Below are positions 9,922 to 21,006 of a DNA stretch of 64,000 bases, piece after piece. Numbering within the stretch: the stretch's first letter is position 1; each line of letters opens with the position of its first letter. The notes below the pieces were generated by a model. It made no database searches and was not told the DNA's origin. It was given only the letters and a program-made list of their open reading frames with translations. A program made the translations under genes and the position numbers. The DNA is from Aquatica leii (lineage: Eukaryota > Arthropoda > Insecta > Coleoptera > Lampyridae): contig CM069435.1 of assembly GCA_035610365.1 (NCBI GenBank), forward strand, positions 84,043,389 through 84,107,388. The letters run 5' to 3'.

Positions 9922-11562
9922 ATATCTTTCTCATTTTCGACCACTATTCTTCCACTCACTGATCTACAGTTTTCAGAGTGGTCATATAAACAGTGCGTTT
10001 CAGAACGCCTACGGGATCATAGGCTGTCAGGCTTCACATTTGATAAAAATTGTTGAAAAGTTGTAGTGACCTGTGTCTTTAAAAATAGCAAGTAACGTAA
10101 TAACAGGGTTAGCATCTGAGCCGGTTTAATGATACTTCAGCCGAGTGCATGCGCGTAACCAGACATCCGCGTTAACGGGGTCTAAAGCTCAGGTTTTTGG
10201 GGAATACGTATTTTTTAATTACCCAGGCTTCGCTGTAGTTACGCCAGAGGCAGGTTTAACTACAAAACCGGTCGATAAATATATAAGTAGCCGATTTTGT
10301 TCTTTTTTACTAAAATAGTAAAATAGCATAATCTATATGCGTATATTTGTAAAAAATATATACAAAAATGTTTTATTTGTGGGGCTTCTTAAAAGTGTTC
10401 GTGGTGCACATTGCACTTTTATACGTTTGATCACAAACTGCACTTTTAGACACATGCAACAAATCATTTGAAATGTCAGTATTCAGTTTTGCAATTGGCA
10501 GTTCAGTTTAGTCGGCACTTAATTAGTTTAGTATCAATAACCATATGACCGCTACCGCCGCGGAAACAATAATTTATAGTCCGTCTCATGTAAAAACACG
10601 ACAGCATTTGATTTGTAGGTCCGCTCATTTGGACCATTGTCAGTGGCGTACTTTTTCTTATATTATGTATGTATAGACATGAAAGCAAATTTAAAATATA
10701 TAAATGTAGATATTGCACTAGCATATTAGTTAATTATTTTTCTTATTGTCCGTTTCTTTTTTATTCTACGCAACAAACAAGATTAGAAATTTTTAAAATA
10801 ACCCATAGGACTTTCCTTGCGAAATTTTCAAACTTCTGTTCGTTAGATTAAAAGTGCACAGAATGTAAAATCCGCTTTTATAAATGTTGAACACAGCCAT
10901 AATGATTGGCAGTCGTGTTTTTATCTGACATGGACTCTAACATTAATCTACACAATTTATATTATCTAATGTTGTCTTCGGAGGAATGAAGATCGTATTA
11001 CGCTGATAAGGAAAACACCAAACACGAAGATAAATTACAAGCAAAGAGTAATAAAATATTTTAAAAAGAGACTCCACTTAGAGAAATGAATTACTTCACC
11101 AATATCAAAGTCTTTGATTACAAGTGAAAAAAACGAGACGAAAGATATGAAAAGAACACCTAAAAATACCAAAATAAAATTAAAACTTTAGAAATGTAAT
11201 ATGAGAGAAAGTAAACAATACGTTTATAATAAGGCGAGTTGCAAATTTAATTTTTTTTTTAATTTGAGGTCACATTACGTCAGAGGTTGTGTAAGTTGCC
11301 TATGTACTTCAAATGAATAGGCAAATTAACGCAATAAAGATCACTTACAATTAATTGTATCTTTATTACTAATTCACTTTAATGACAATTACGCTTAACA
11401 AAATGAGTTCAATGAAAACAATGATTGTGCGTTTTGCAAGTTTAGTTAATAGAATCCAAGCCAATAAATAAAAACATGTGTGCTGTATTTGTAATTATTT
11501 ATTGCTTACAAAGAAATGACCGAAGTCTTAGGCAAGGTTATTACGTCTAGAAATAAATAAGT
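9922..11562. other. Intergenic, no gene seen
   Basis: AT-rich, with one moderately GC-richer patch at about 10000-10270. No conserved protein segment, TIR pair or RNA gene is recognised. Confidence 0.4.
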
Positions 11563-12559
11563 TCAGATCTTTTGTATACCTTGTTTTAAAGGTATATCAA
11601 AAACGACAGGTAAATTATTAGGTATATAATTAATATCGCATGTGGAAGCATTTATGTATATTATTTTACCATCGGATGTAATACCATACCCTAGAAAGTA
11701 AAAGTAATAAGAGAATTTTGTTATTATTAGAATCACCTTCATGTATGTGTCCAAATACGTGATACTTAGGTTTAACCCTTTGTTGCACAGTTGACAGTAG
11801 TTCTACACACCCTGCACGAACACCAGAACAAACTAGATCTCCATGACCGACTGGTGGTGTATGCGTTAATAAAACATCTACATTATCAGGTATCAACTCC
11901 CATTTTAAAAGACATTCTTCTCCTCTTGGTACATTAAAAGCCCATTTACAGAATTCTGGTTGCCTAGAAATATATTTCACTCAAGGTATTTTAATAATTA
12001 GATTCACTAACCAAGGCGTTCCATAAATTTTGATGCCGTAAATATCAATAGCCGAGTCTTCTAAATAGATACAATTCGTCAAATATTGCTTAACATTATC
12101 AACCCGTACAGCTTCGTCTAAGTCATCTTTTTCCATTCCTAAAGTAGGAATCTCATTTTCTAATATGCATCCTTTATGTCTAGATGACTGCTCCTTATTT
12201 TTCTTAAATATATGCACAAAAGTGGGGTCAAAACTTAGCTCATGATTTCCCGCAATTACTATTTTATATTTGTGAGGTAGTTCCCCTAACCATCTATTGA
12301 ATTCTTGTACTTCTTCTAGTTGTCCGCATTTTGTAAAATCACCCGCATGTATAAAAACATCGCCGTTTGGAATATCAAATTTAATATTGTGCGTTAACGA
12401 ATGTGTGTCGCTCATACACACAAATCTTACTTTATCAGCATCGACCGGTTTCGAAGGTGGTTTAACTTTAAGCTTAAAGACTTTTTGAGTTTGGGAAATT
12501 TCTCTCCAAGCAGCTGTTGGGTTACTGGTTAAGTTATGAATTGTGATGTTACTTTGCAT
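11563..12559 (-). CDS. MPPED-type metallophosphoesterase, paralog B (complete, 3 exons, 300 aa)
   Basis: Calcineurin-like phosphoesterase of the MPPED1/2 group. Exons on the minus strand: 12559-12012, 11963-11737 and 11690-11563 (stop at 11565-11563), with GT-AG introns of 48 and 46 bp. The total is 903 nt, 300 aa, close to the usual family length. Metal-ligand motifs: D51-x-H53 in SDTH, GD at 72-73, GNHE at 104-107, HTPP in exon 2 and GHIHEG at the exon 2/3 junction. Exon 3 supplies the conserved tail (YGI..DG..YINAS). The first intron splits the Trp codon exactly as in paralog A. Start at 12559 is the first Met in frame. It lies upstream of paralog A on the same strand with two Gypsy copies between them, so the pair is a tandem duplication later invaded by retrotransposons. 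In vivo substrate unknown. Confidence 0.92.
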
Positions 12560-14358
12560 TCTAGTTGAAGTTTAATCTATCTTTATGTCATCTTATATTA
12601 TTTTAATTCTTAGTTTTATAATCTTAAAGGTCTTCAAGAGTTTACATTTTTGAGGTTATTCGCAAGAATCTGACACATAGGTCAGTGACGTATCTAATTC
12701 TAAGCCGTATCAGTGTCGTCCGTCTTTTATTTTTAGAGGATTCATGTTTCGGGTTTTTGTAGCAGTTTTTATTCAACATCGTGGTAGTTTTTTTGTCAGT
12801 TATGACTTATGGTACACCTTGTGCATTACAATTTGAAACTTCTTATTGATGTTTTATGGTTTGTGCCTGTTGGTGGTTTACTATTAACCATAGAGAAACA
12901 AAGGGCTATTAACTGTACATCGGAATAGTGTCTGAGCACTTAAAATTCTATTAATAATAATATTAAACAAAATCAACTTTATTTGTAAAATTGTATTTTT
13001 TTATGTAATTAAGGTTAATGTAGTGTTGTTTTTTAGCTGAACAAAACAAATATTGTTTTTAATTTTATTGAGAACAGATTTTTTTAAAAATGTATCTGAC
13101 ATGTACCTAGATTCGAGTATCTGTAACTGTATCTAAATAGTTTTTTTGAAAAAGTATCTTATCTGTTTCTAGATACAATTTATGAAAAGTATCTGTATCT
13201 AGATACTACAAAAAAGTATCTGTTACAACACTGCATTATAGTAACTCTATAGGCCTTTCGAATGAGCCTTTTGGAATACTTAAAAATACGTCCTTATCTA
13301 ATCTTTACTTACTTCTACAAATACAAGAGAAAAAAGCTTTATCTCAATTACAACTGGTCATTTTTCCAGTAAGACTATGTATTTAGGATCTATAAATTTA
13401 TATGAATCTTTAAAAAAAAAGTGCATAGCCAATGCCAGAGCCTTGTTATCTTTGTATTGTTTTTCATGTAATTTGTATCGTTATTAAAAATATTAATTAG
13501 GAGTGCATAAAATATTTCGAGGTAACTGATAAGAAGCTGAAAACCCCACGCTAAAAAGCATAATCAACGCAGATCAGCTCAAGCTGTGCTATGACAGTTA
13601 AAACCATCACCAGAACAAACGATGCTTTTCATCATTTCAGTTTGGCTAGTATGCGCGGAAGTCAAAATACTCCCTGATGCTATGGACATATCCAATGAGC
13701 AAAAAGTATTAAGAGAGTACTGATCAGACCCAAAATACAGCAATAATAATGGTAGCAGTCCAATTTTTTTTAAAGCTCTATAGTGCTCTTTACATTCAGC
13801 TGTGAGACAGTAATGATTTGAGCAGATTATTATCCATCTCAAATTTTACATTAAAAATATAAACAAAAACTGCAACCCAATCAACCAAAACAGATAATGC
13901 GTTCAACATAATGTAAAGACAATTTAGAAAACCATAAAGTTATAAAACAACTATCAAAGATTATATTCCCATACAATAAATAATGTTTAATTGTCTAAGC
14001 CTATAAGCTAATCAATTTCACTTTGTGTATGTATATGGCGATACATAAAACATTATTAGTTTCCATTTATGCACCAAGTTTAATCAATATGATTTGGTTT
14101 TGTAACAGATACTTAATAGATAATAAAATCTTTAGTATTCTATTCTAAAAACTAATAAAAATCAATTGTATTTCATTCATATTTTTTGATTGCTATAGTT
14201 TGATAGTAACTGTTACAAGGCTATATGCCATACTATAATTTTATGTAATAAAAAAAATAACATTTGACATTTTAACATTTATGTTTATGAAAACGCTAAC
14301 ATTAAATGCAGTAATTCATAAAAACTAAATAAATTTCTTGAGTACTTTAAAAAATAAT
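12560..14358. other. Intergenic with a GTATCT repeat patch
   Basis: Upstream of paralog B and downstream of PPIL1. Apart from the repeat patch at 13085-13225 nothing recognisable is present. An 87-codon minus-strand reading at 13579-13842 has no family features. Confidence 0.4.
13085..13225. repeat. Degenerate GTATCTG/TCTAGATAC repeat cluster
   Basis: The words GTATCTG, GTATCTA and AAAGTATCT recur at irregular 15-35 bp spacing, with the palindromic core GTATCTAGATAC near 13198. It could be a decayed simple repeat or the end of a transposon. Confidence 0.5.
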
Positions 14359-14939
14359 TTATTGTTTAAGTATTTTACCCCTAATAATTTTAACTTCATC
14401 AGTTGGTCTATCACTTTTGTCAGTTTCAACTAAACCTATCCTTTTGACAACATTCATTCCAGTAGAAATTCTACCAAAAATAGCATGTTTACCATCCAAC
14501 CACTGAGTAGGTGCTAACGTAATAAAAAATTGGGAACCATTTGTATCTGGACCAGAATTTGCCATCGACAATATTCCAGCACCAGTGTGTTTCAACTCAG
14601 GATGTATTTCATCTTTGAAATTTTGTCCATAAATTGATACACCTCCTTTACCAGTTGCAGTGGGATCACCGCCTTGTATCATAAAATCTCGAATAATTCT
14701 GTGAAATACTGTATTGTTGTAATAACCCCTTCGAGTAAGCTCGGCAAAATTTCTACAAGTTGCTGGTGCATGTTTCCAATATAATTCTATGGTAAATTCG
14801 CCCATTCTATAAGAAAATGTGGTTTAACTCATACGGTTAGACAAGATCAAATAACCTACGTTGTTTCGAACACTACAAAAGGTGGTTGCCACATTTTATC
14901 TGGAATACCAGATTGATTTACACCTTGTACAGCTAACAT
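14359..14939 (-). CDS. PPIL1: Peptidyl-prolyl cis-trans isomerase, PPIL1-type cyclophilin
   Basis: Cyclophilin of the small spliceosome-associated PPIL1 type, catalysing prolyl cis-trans isomerisation, nuclear by family. Exon 1 is 14939-14860 and exon 2 is 14806-14359, with a 53-bp GT-AG intron. The 175-aa product is close to the usual 160-170 aa. The N-terminus contains WQPP..V.FETTMG, matching the PPIL1 entry strand, which shows that exon 1 belongs to it. The start at 14939 adds about ten residues before WQPP; a Met 15 codons later (just before WQPP) is an alternative. Active-site features are present: FHRIIRDFMIQGGDPT, NGSQFFITLAPTQWLDGKH and the FGR motif. Codons are AT-rich like the neighbouring genes. 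The 5' end faces a small plus-strand reading 62 bp away, suggesting a bidirectional promoter. Confidence 0.93.
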
Positions 14940-15001
14940 CGTGGTACAAATCACAACACCGTTATTAATATAATTACAAAACTTTATAAATTATTTAAAT
15001 A

Positions 15002-15136
15002 ATGAATAGAAATTTGAGGTTAGAGTCTAGCAGTAGTAGTTTTGGTAGTAGGGGTAGTAGTTCAATTACCAATGTTTTTATTTGTAAACGGTGTAAACAA
15101 ATCAAATATATATATACAGGGTTCATTGTAAAATGA
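15002..15136 (+). CDS. Possible small ORF or first exon, divergent from PPIL1
   Basis: A 44-codon reading starting with MNRNLRL, then a Ser/Gly-rich stretch encoded by AGT repeats, then a CxxC pair (VFICKRCKQ). It begins 62 bp from the PPIL1 start in head-to-head orientation. A possible splice donor (GTGTAAAC) lies just after the CxxC, so it could be exon 1 of a gene whose other exons I cannot find. It may also be chance. The last part overlaps a TACAGGG transposon-end-like motif. Confidence 0.25.
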   Translation: MNRNLRLESSSSSFGSRGSSSITNVFICKRCKQIKYIYTGFIVK

Positions 15137-15604
15137 AATATAATAGATAATATGAAATAATGTAGATAATAATATCTAAATATCTAGGTATAGATAAAAA
15201 ATGTCAATCTAGATTATAATGTATTTGTTTTAATTTATAAACATATTTTAATTTACAACACTGAATAGGAACGAAGTTGCAAATGGGTTAAAGTATTTCA
15301 ATACCAACATGCGTATTGTTACCTTATTAAATTTTTTGTACATAAATTATTCTATGATACTGATTTTTTAACAATAAAACCGGAAGTACTAAAAATGTGG
15401 TTTTTTAACATATTATTTGCAATCATGTCACAAACATCAAGGTATCTCAAAAACTATCAAAATTTCCACAATAGACTTTTGTTATATTTTTTTAATTCAA
15501 TTAAATTATAACAATACCACGTACATGAGCTAGTCCAGAAGATACGCTTAAACCTGTCATTTTTAAATCATTTTTTTTTCTTTTACTTTCACGCATCCTC
15601 TTGT
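15137..15604. other. Short intergenic, AT-rich
   Basis: Contains TA-rich words (GATAATATCTAAATATCTAG) and a TATATACAGGG motif at its left edge (about 15110) that resembles a mariner-like terminus. No gene seen. Confidence 0.4.
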
Positions 15605-15689
15605 ATATATAAGTGTAACTGTATTTGTTGCGTTAGCTTACAAATTAGTTCGTGCTTTACACTTGTTATCTTACATTCTATATTTACAT

Positions 15690-18600
15690 TCTATTTACAT
15701 TTTTTTTTTGGAATACATTTCCTTATCCCTTCTCTCTTCTTAACTTTTTCCTCCTTCTCCATATTTCTTCCATCCACTCCGCTCCATTTCCGTTTTCGTC
15801 TAAGATTTCCTCTGTTTTCATATCCTCTTCTCTTAATTCACTGCATTTCTCTCTCATGTGGTTAAGGTCCTTCTCCACATAATCTGCACATCTTTTCTTC
15901 TTCTTTTTTCTAATATTTGTTACCTAACTCCTCGTTGCCACATCTGAACCGTGCTATTTTTTTTCTTTTTGTTGCTTTTATTCTCTATATTCTTTAAATA
16001 TTCTGGCACCCCTTCACCCTTGATATCTTTATAATTCCTATTATATCTGCTCTCTTTTATCTTTGTCCATCTTTTTTGTTTTTCGATGTCACTATCTCTC
16101 CTTATTATTTCTTCCCTTACTCCTACTCCCTCTTCTCTTATTCTCTCCACTTCTTCTCTCGCGTACCCGTTTCTTTTGTAATACTCTTGTCTGCCCTCCT
16201 GCCCGTACTTCACTTTTCCTCCCTTTATCTCTTTCCAACATTCTTGCAGTGTTTTGCATTCTGTTCTTTCCCTCATTTCTTCCTCGTATTTTATGGTCCT
16301 TTTTCCTGTCTCTTCTCTTATTTTTGCTACCTATACTTCTTCCCTCACAATATACCCCGGTGTATCTCTGTCCAGTCCCAAAACCCATCTCCAGTATTTT
16401 TCCTGTAGCCCTTCTACCTCCCTCCACTCCTTCCAGCCCTATATTTCCGCTTCATACATAACCACCCTCTTTATTAACTTTTTAAACAACAACTTTCGTT
16501 TTTCTATATCCATCTCGAACACTTTTTCCCCCACACCCCACACTTGTCCTATTAACCTGTTTCCTTTCCTCACTCTTTCCTTTATGTGTTCTCATGCCTT
16601 ATTATCCTGTTTCATCGTGTAGCCCAGGTATGTAAATTCTTTCACTTGTTGCACTTCTTCATCACTCCATTTCCACTTCTCTCTTTTTCTTTTCCCCCCT
16701 CCTTTTCTAAATACCATTATTTTTGTTTTCTCCGTGTTTACTCCCATTTCTTTTTTTTTCATGTATTTTTCTAGCGTTTTCATCATCTCTTTCATTTCTT
16801 TTTCCTCCTTAGCCACCAACACTATGTCATCCGCATACGCCAACGACCATACCTTCGCTTTCCCTACCACTATCCCTCTTGTCTGTTGTCCTTTCATTGC
16901 CTCTTCCAGATCCCCCGTATATACTGAGAACAGGCTTGGGCTCAGTGGACATCCCTGTCTCAACCCTCTCTTTGTGATGAATTTCTCGCTCTCTTCCCCA
17001 TTCACTTTAACCCTGCTCCTCGTTTCTTCGTAGATTTCCTCTATTCTTTGTATTAATCTTTCATTGATTTTTTTTCTCTTCATGTATTCCCATAGTTTTT
17101 CCATATTCACTTTGTCAAAAGCAGCTTTTAGATCTACGAATAGTGCCACCAATTTCCCTCTTTTTTTTCTGGTTCTTTATTTGCCAAGTGTTTCAATATA
17201 TATATGTTGTCTATCGCGCTTCTTCCTTTTCTGAATCCCGCTTGTTCGTCTGGTACCAAACTTCTTTCCTCTATTTCCTTCTGTAGTCTCCCTTGTAGTA
17301 CTGTCGCATATCATTTGTATGCCCTGCTTAATAATGTAATGTGTAATTCTTGACATTATTTTTTTCGCCTTTTTTATGGATTGGGCATATTATTCCCTCT
17401 TTCCGGGAATCCTTCCCCTTTTCATATTTTGTTTAGTATTTCCGTCATCCTTTTTGGTACACTTTCTTCCCCGTATATCCACTCTTCGCCTTGTATCCCA
17501 TCTTCTCCTGCCGCCTTTCCTTTTTTTATCTTCTTTATTGCCTCTATTACTTCTTCTTCATTTATTCTATCCTTATCTCCTTCTTCCCGTCTTACTACCG
17601 CGTTTTTTCTTTTTTCTGACTTCGTTCTTCCCCTCTCAACAGGTTCCTAAAATATATCTCCCATTCTTCAATTCGTATTCCCTTTGTCGTCATCTTTTTT
17701 TCTCTTTCTTTCTTTAGGTACTTCCATACATCTTCTTCCTTTTTTATTCCTTTGATCTGCTCCTCTTGTTTCTTTTTGTTTTCTTCCTTCTTTCTCTCGC
17801 ATGTTTTCTTGTAGATTTTACTGCTTCTTTGTATTTTTCTTTTTCTTTCCTCCCCTTTTTCCACTGTCTTAATGCTCTCTTTGCATTTTTCTTTGCTTTC
17901 TTGCATTCTCTATCCCACCATTTTTTCCATCCTGTTTTCTCCCCCTTCCACTTTCTAAATTTGACTCCGTTGCTTTCTCCATCATCTCTCTCATTTCCTC
18001 CACACTCTCTTGTAATTCCTTCCCTATCCATACCGTTTTCCTTATTCTCTCTTTATATCTTTTTATACCCTCTTCTGTCCACCTTTTTTTTGTTATGTAC
18101 TCCTCACCTTCTTCTCTCTCTTCTCTTCCTCTCCTTTCATTGTCAATTCCAGTGGTTGAGGGTCTGACTCTACCCTTTCTCCCACCTTAAATGTCTTTAC
18201 CTTTTCTCTAGCCTCTTCATTTGTCATTACAAAATTTATTATTGATTCTCCCCTTCCTTCTTTGTACGTAAATTCCCCCATTCCTTCTTCTTCTCTGTTC
18301 CGGTTCATTATTTCCCATCCTTTTTCGTTGCACATTTTCAGCAGTCTCTTTCCCGTCCCTTTTCTTTCTTGTATTTCCCCCTCTTCCCCTATTCTTGCGT
18401 TGAAGTCCCCTCCTACTATTATCAATCCCTTCTCCCTTTCTTCTATCATCACTTCTATGTTTTTCCTTGTCTCTTTAATTCTATTGCTTTACACCGTCAC
18501 TACTTTTATTTTTGGTTTTCACCACTGTATGTTTCTTTTTACAACACCTCTTCTCTGTTGCACCTTCTCTTTCTTTTCCTGAGTCAGCAATTTTTTTCTA

Positions 18601-18900
18601 ATTCCTTTTATTATACCCGCCTTTGATCTCCTTTTATTCTTCTCTCTTTCTGAATGTGCACCACCCACTTAAATTCCTCCGGCAACTCTTTTTCCCACCA
18701 CTCCCATTCTTTTTCCTCCATCCATGTCTCTTGTAATCCAACTACATCCTATTCCTTGATGTACTTCCAAAAATCCTGTTCCTTGTTTTTTATTCCCGCT
18801 ACGTTCCCAAACAATACTCTCATCTCACTCACCCCTCCCTGTGCTTTTTCCTTACTTTCTTTTTTTTCCTCCTTCTTCTTCTTTTCCGTTTCCATCTCTC
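15690..18900 (-). pseudogene. LINE copy 1 ORF2: endonuclease-RT (broken)
   Basis: Endonuclease pieces: IIVGGDFNARIGEE (about 18425) and the SDH catalytic motif, which here reads SDP at about 18155, losing the catalytic His retained in copy 2. RT pieces: LFVDLKAAFDKV (17145) and AYADDIVLVAKEE (about 16820), with a Gly-Leu-Arg-Gln-Gly-Cys-Pro motif between them. The open piece 17152-16592 holds RT fingers to thumb in one frame. The C-terminal part (16430-15690) has the Trp-Lys-rich tail; the CCHC finger seen in copy 2 is disrupted. Clade cannot be fixed by eye; the Jockey/CR1/R1 group is plausible. Confidence 0.8.
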
Positions 18901-19016
18901 ATTATTCCTTTTCTTTGCCATTTCGTCAACTTTCTCTCCTTTATCGCCCCCTCTTTGCCCTTTAGTTTTTTGCCTTTTGGTTACCTATTTTCTCTCCCCT
19001 TTCTCTGCTCAGGCTC

Positions 19017-19690
19017 CTATCCCAGTCGTTGCATATGTATCTGTCTCCGTCTATCTCCATTTTTCTGTATCCTACCCATACTCTTTTTCGCTTCCGCTCT
19101 TTTTTCCACCGCTATGTTCATTATTTTTCTTTGCACTCTTCTTTCTTCCCATATCAAATCGTGACTTATATATATTTTTGTATTCTTTAATTTCTTCTTC
19201 TCCGCCATTACCTTCTGCTTTTCCTCCCATTTCCGCCACAACTATTTCATTTTTCTTCTCTTTGTTTATTACTATCACTTTTTTTCACTTCTACTTTTAC
19301 ATTAATTTTTCTTCCAGCATCAATGCTAAATCTTTTTGTGGTTCTTTACTTCTCCACCCTTTTATCACAATATTATTCTTCCTTTTCCATCTTTCCTCAT
19401 TTTCCGCTTTTTTCTCCAATTTTTCTATTTTCTCCACCAGTTCCTCTTTTTCTTTCTTCCCACTTATTTTTTTTTCATTTCTTTGATTTCTTGTCTTATT
19501 CCTTGCATATTTTCTTCCATCTGTTTCATCATTTCTCTCATTAATTCTTTTAACTCCTCCATTTCTTTCCTTCCTCCTTCTATTCTTGAGGCATCCTCTT
19601 GTATTCTATCCTCTAATGTTACTTTTCTATTTTTTATCTTATTACGATTTTTTAATTTTAACTGTTCTTTTTTTGTTTTTTTTCTCATTT
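19017..19690 (-). pseudogene. LINE copy 1 ORF1
   Basis: The N-terminal segment (19688-19464) is a charged coiled coil (EELKELMREMMKQMEEN motif shared with copy 2). The following frames (about 19440-19017) carry the segment with an (I/V)IKGW-like strand and a conserved NIYKSRFDMG-like motif. This matches the coiled-coil plus RRM-like layout of LINE ORF1 proteins, which bind RNA. Broken by frameshifts. Confidence 0.6.
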
Positions 19691-20168
19691 ATTTCACTCT
19701 CTACGTCTTTTATTTATTAGGAAATCTATAACAGTTATTTATTCACACTCAGTTAGTAACGTACAGTTTTCCGAGCCTGTTAAAGGTTGGTAAGTGAGCG
19801 GTCTCCATGGTTAAAAAAACGCTATGCCTCTCGGTAAACTATAGTTCTCTCGACAGAAATGGAATACTTTCAGCCTCAGTATGTAATCTACTAATACGTG
19901 CGCTATGCGCTTACGGCAATTTATATTTTACAGCGTGAAATTAATTTGAATCACGACGGGTAGCGCAGTGCTTTCATAATTGAGCGCTGTAAAATAGTTA
20001 ACGCACAATAATAATATATTAAACTTTTTGAGCGACAATTTTAAATATTCATAAAATTAATTTAATCACATTATGTCACATATGACAGTAATGTCAATAT
20101 ACCAAAGTAAAACTCATATTTTTTATCATTCAACAACTAAAAACTTGTGCCGTTTCAGTAGATATATA

Positions 20169-20301
20169 CAGTGCGTATTTTAATAATTGTTCGGTGTTTG
20201 AATTTGCCGCGGCGTCATTCTAGTAACTATAATCAAATGGTTCGTTGACAGTTCAACAAACGGCAAATTCAAACTTCGAAAAATCATTAAAATACACACT
20301 A
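20169..20301. mobile_element. 133-bp MITE with about 40-bp TIRs and TA target duplication
   Basis: The left end from AGTGCGTATTTTAAT through TTTGAATTTGCCG pairs with the right end CGGCAAATTCAAAC through ATTAAAATACACACT. Flanked by TA at 20167-20168 and 20302-20303. Tc1/mariner-type target. No coding capacity. Confidence 0.8.
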
Positions 20302-21006
20302 TATTTTTGTTGTACAAAAAGATTTTTATTTATTAACCTATATGACAATGAGTAAACAATTTGAACATTTTTTACTGCACGGTGGCCAATAAAAATCTTA
20401 ATGATTGCAAGTATGAAATTTTTGTAGATGTTTACATGTCAGGAAGCCAAAAAGTATTTTTTCTTAAATTTTATACTATTATTTTTTATTTACTAATTTT
20501 TATATTACTCTTCTCTTTGTTTTATTTTTCTGCATACGTTTTTGATTTATTCAAAAGATTTTACATTTGTTGATTGTCATTTTCACATTCAAAAATGTGT
20601 TATGTATATGTTATATTGGCACATAGCCCTATAATTTTTCTTCATGGTACTTTTTTGGTTTACGGTCTATAAATATTTTTACATTTGTATGTATTAACTT
20701 CAAAAAATACGTTTTTAACAAACTTATATCTCTTTATTCTGAACGTTGTTTATTGATCGCTTTGTATTTTAAATTTAGTGCACTAGAAATTGTATTAGTA
20801 ACTTTTTCTTTTAGTTGGTATTTCCGATTCTGTAATTTGCCATGTTGGCAATGTGTATGTTTGACAATTAGTCCAATAAAAACCTTTCGGGTCAGTATTC
20901 GACTCTGAAAGTTCTATTACCCGGCGGCTGTATGTTCGACGCACCAAAAAGATGCCGTAAATTTTTTTATCAAACAATGCGCGAATTATTGTAATAACAC
21001 GAACCA

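Larger units (their letters stand above)
15605..19735 (-). mobile_element. Two-ORF APE-type LINE, copy 1
   Basis: Minus-strand non-LTR retrotransposon. Its 3' end is at about 15605, where the sequence TATATATAAGTGTAACTG matches the end of copy 2 (42129). Order on the minus strand: ORF1 (about 19690-19017), endonuclease (about 18900-18093), RT (about 17720-16590), C-terminal region (about 16430-15690). The coding strand is extremely purine-rich, so the proteins are Lys/Glu-rich and the opposite strand shows long spurious hydrophobic readings. Stops and frameshifts are frequent. The 5' boundary near 19735 is inferred from the end of the compositional bias; no target duplication is clear. Confidence 0.85.

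Noticed and set aside
13579..13842. 87-codon minus-strand reading
   Set aside because: No homologous look, no splice context; expected by chance.
15652..19731. Many long plus-strand readings of Phe/Leu/Ser-rich, membrane-like proteins
   Set aside because: They are antisense shadows of the purine-rich LINE coding strand; the minus strand has RT and endonuclease motifs.
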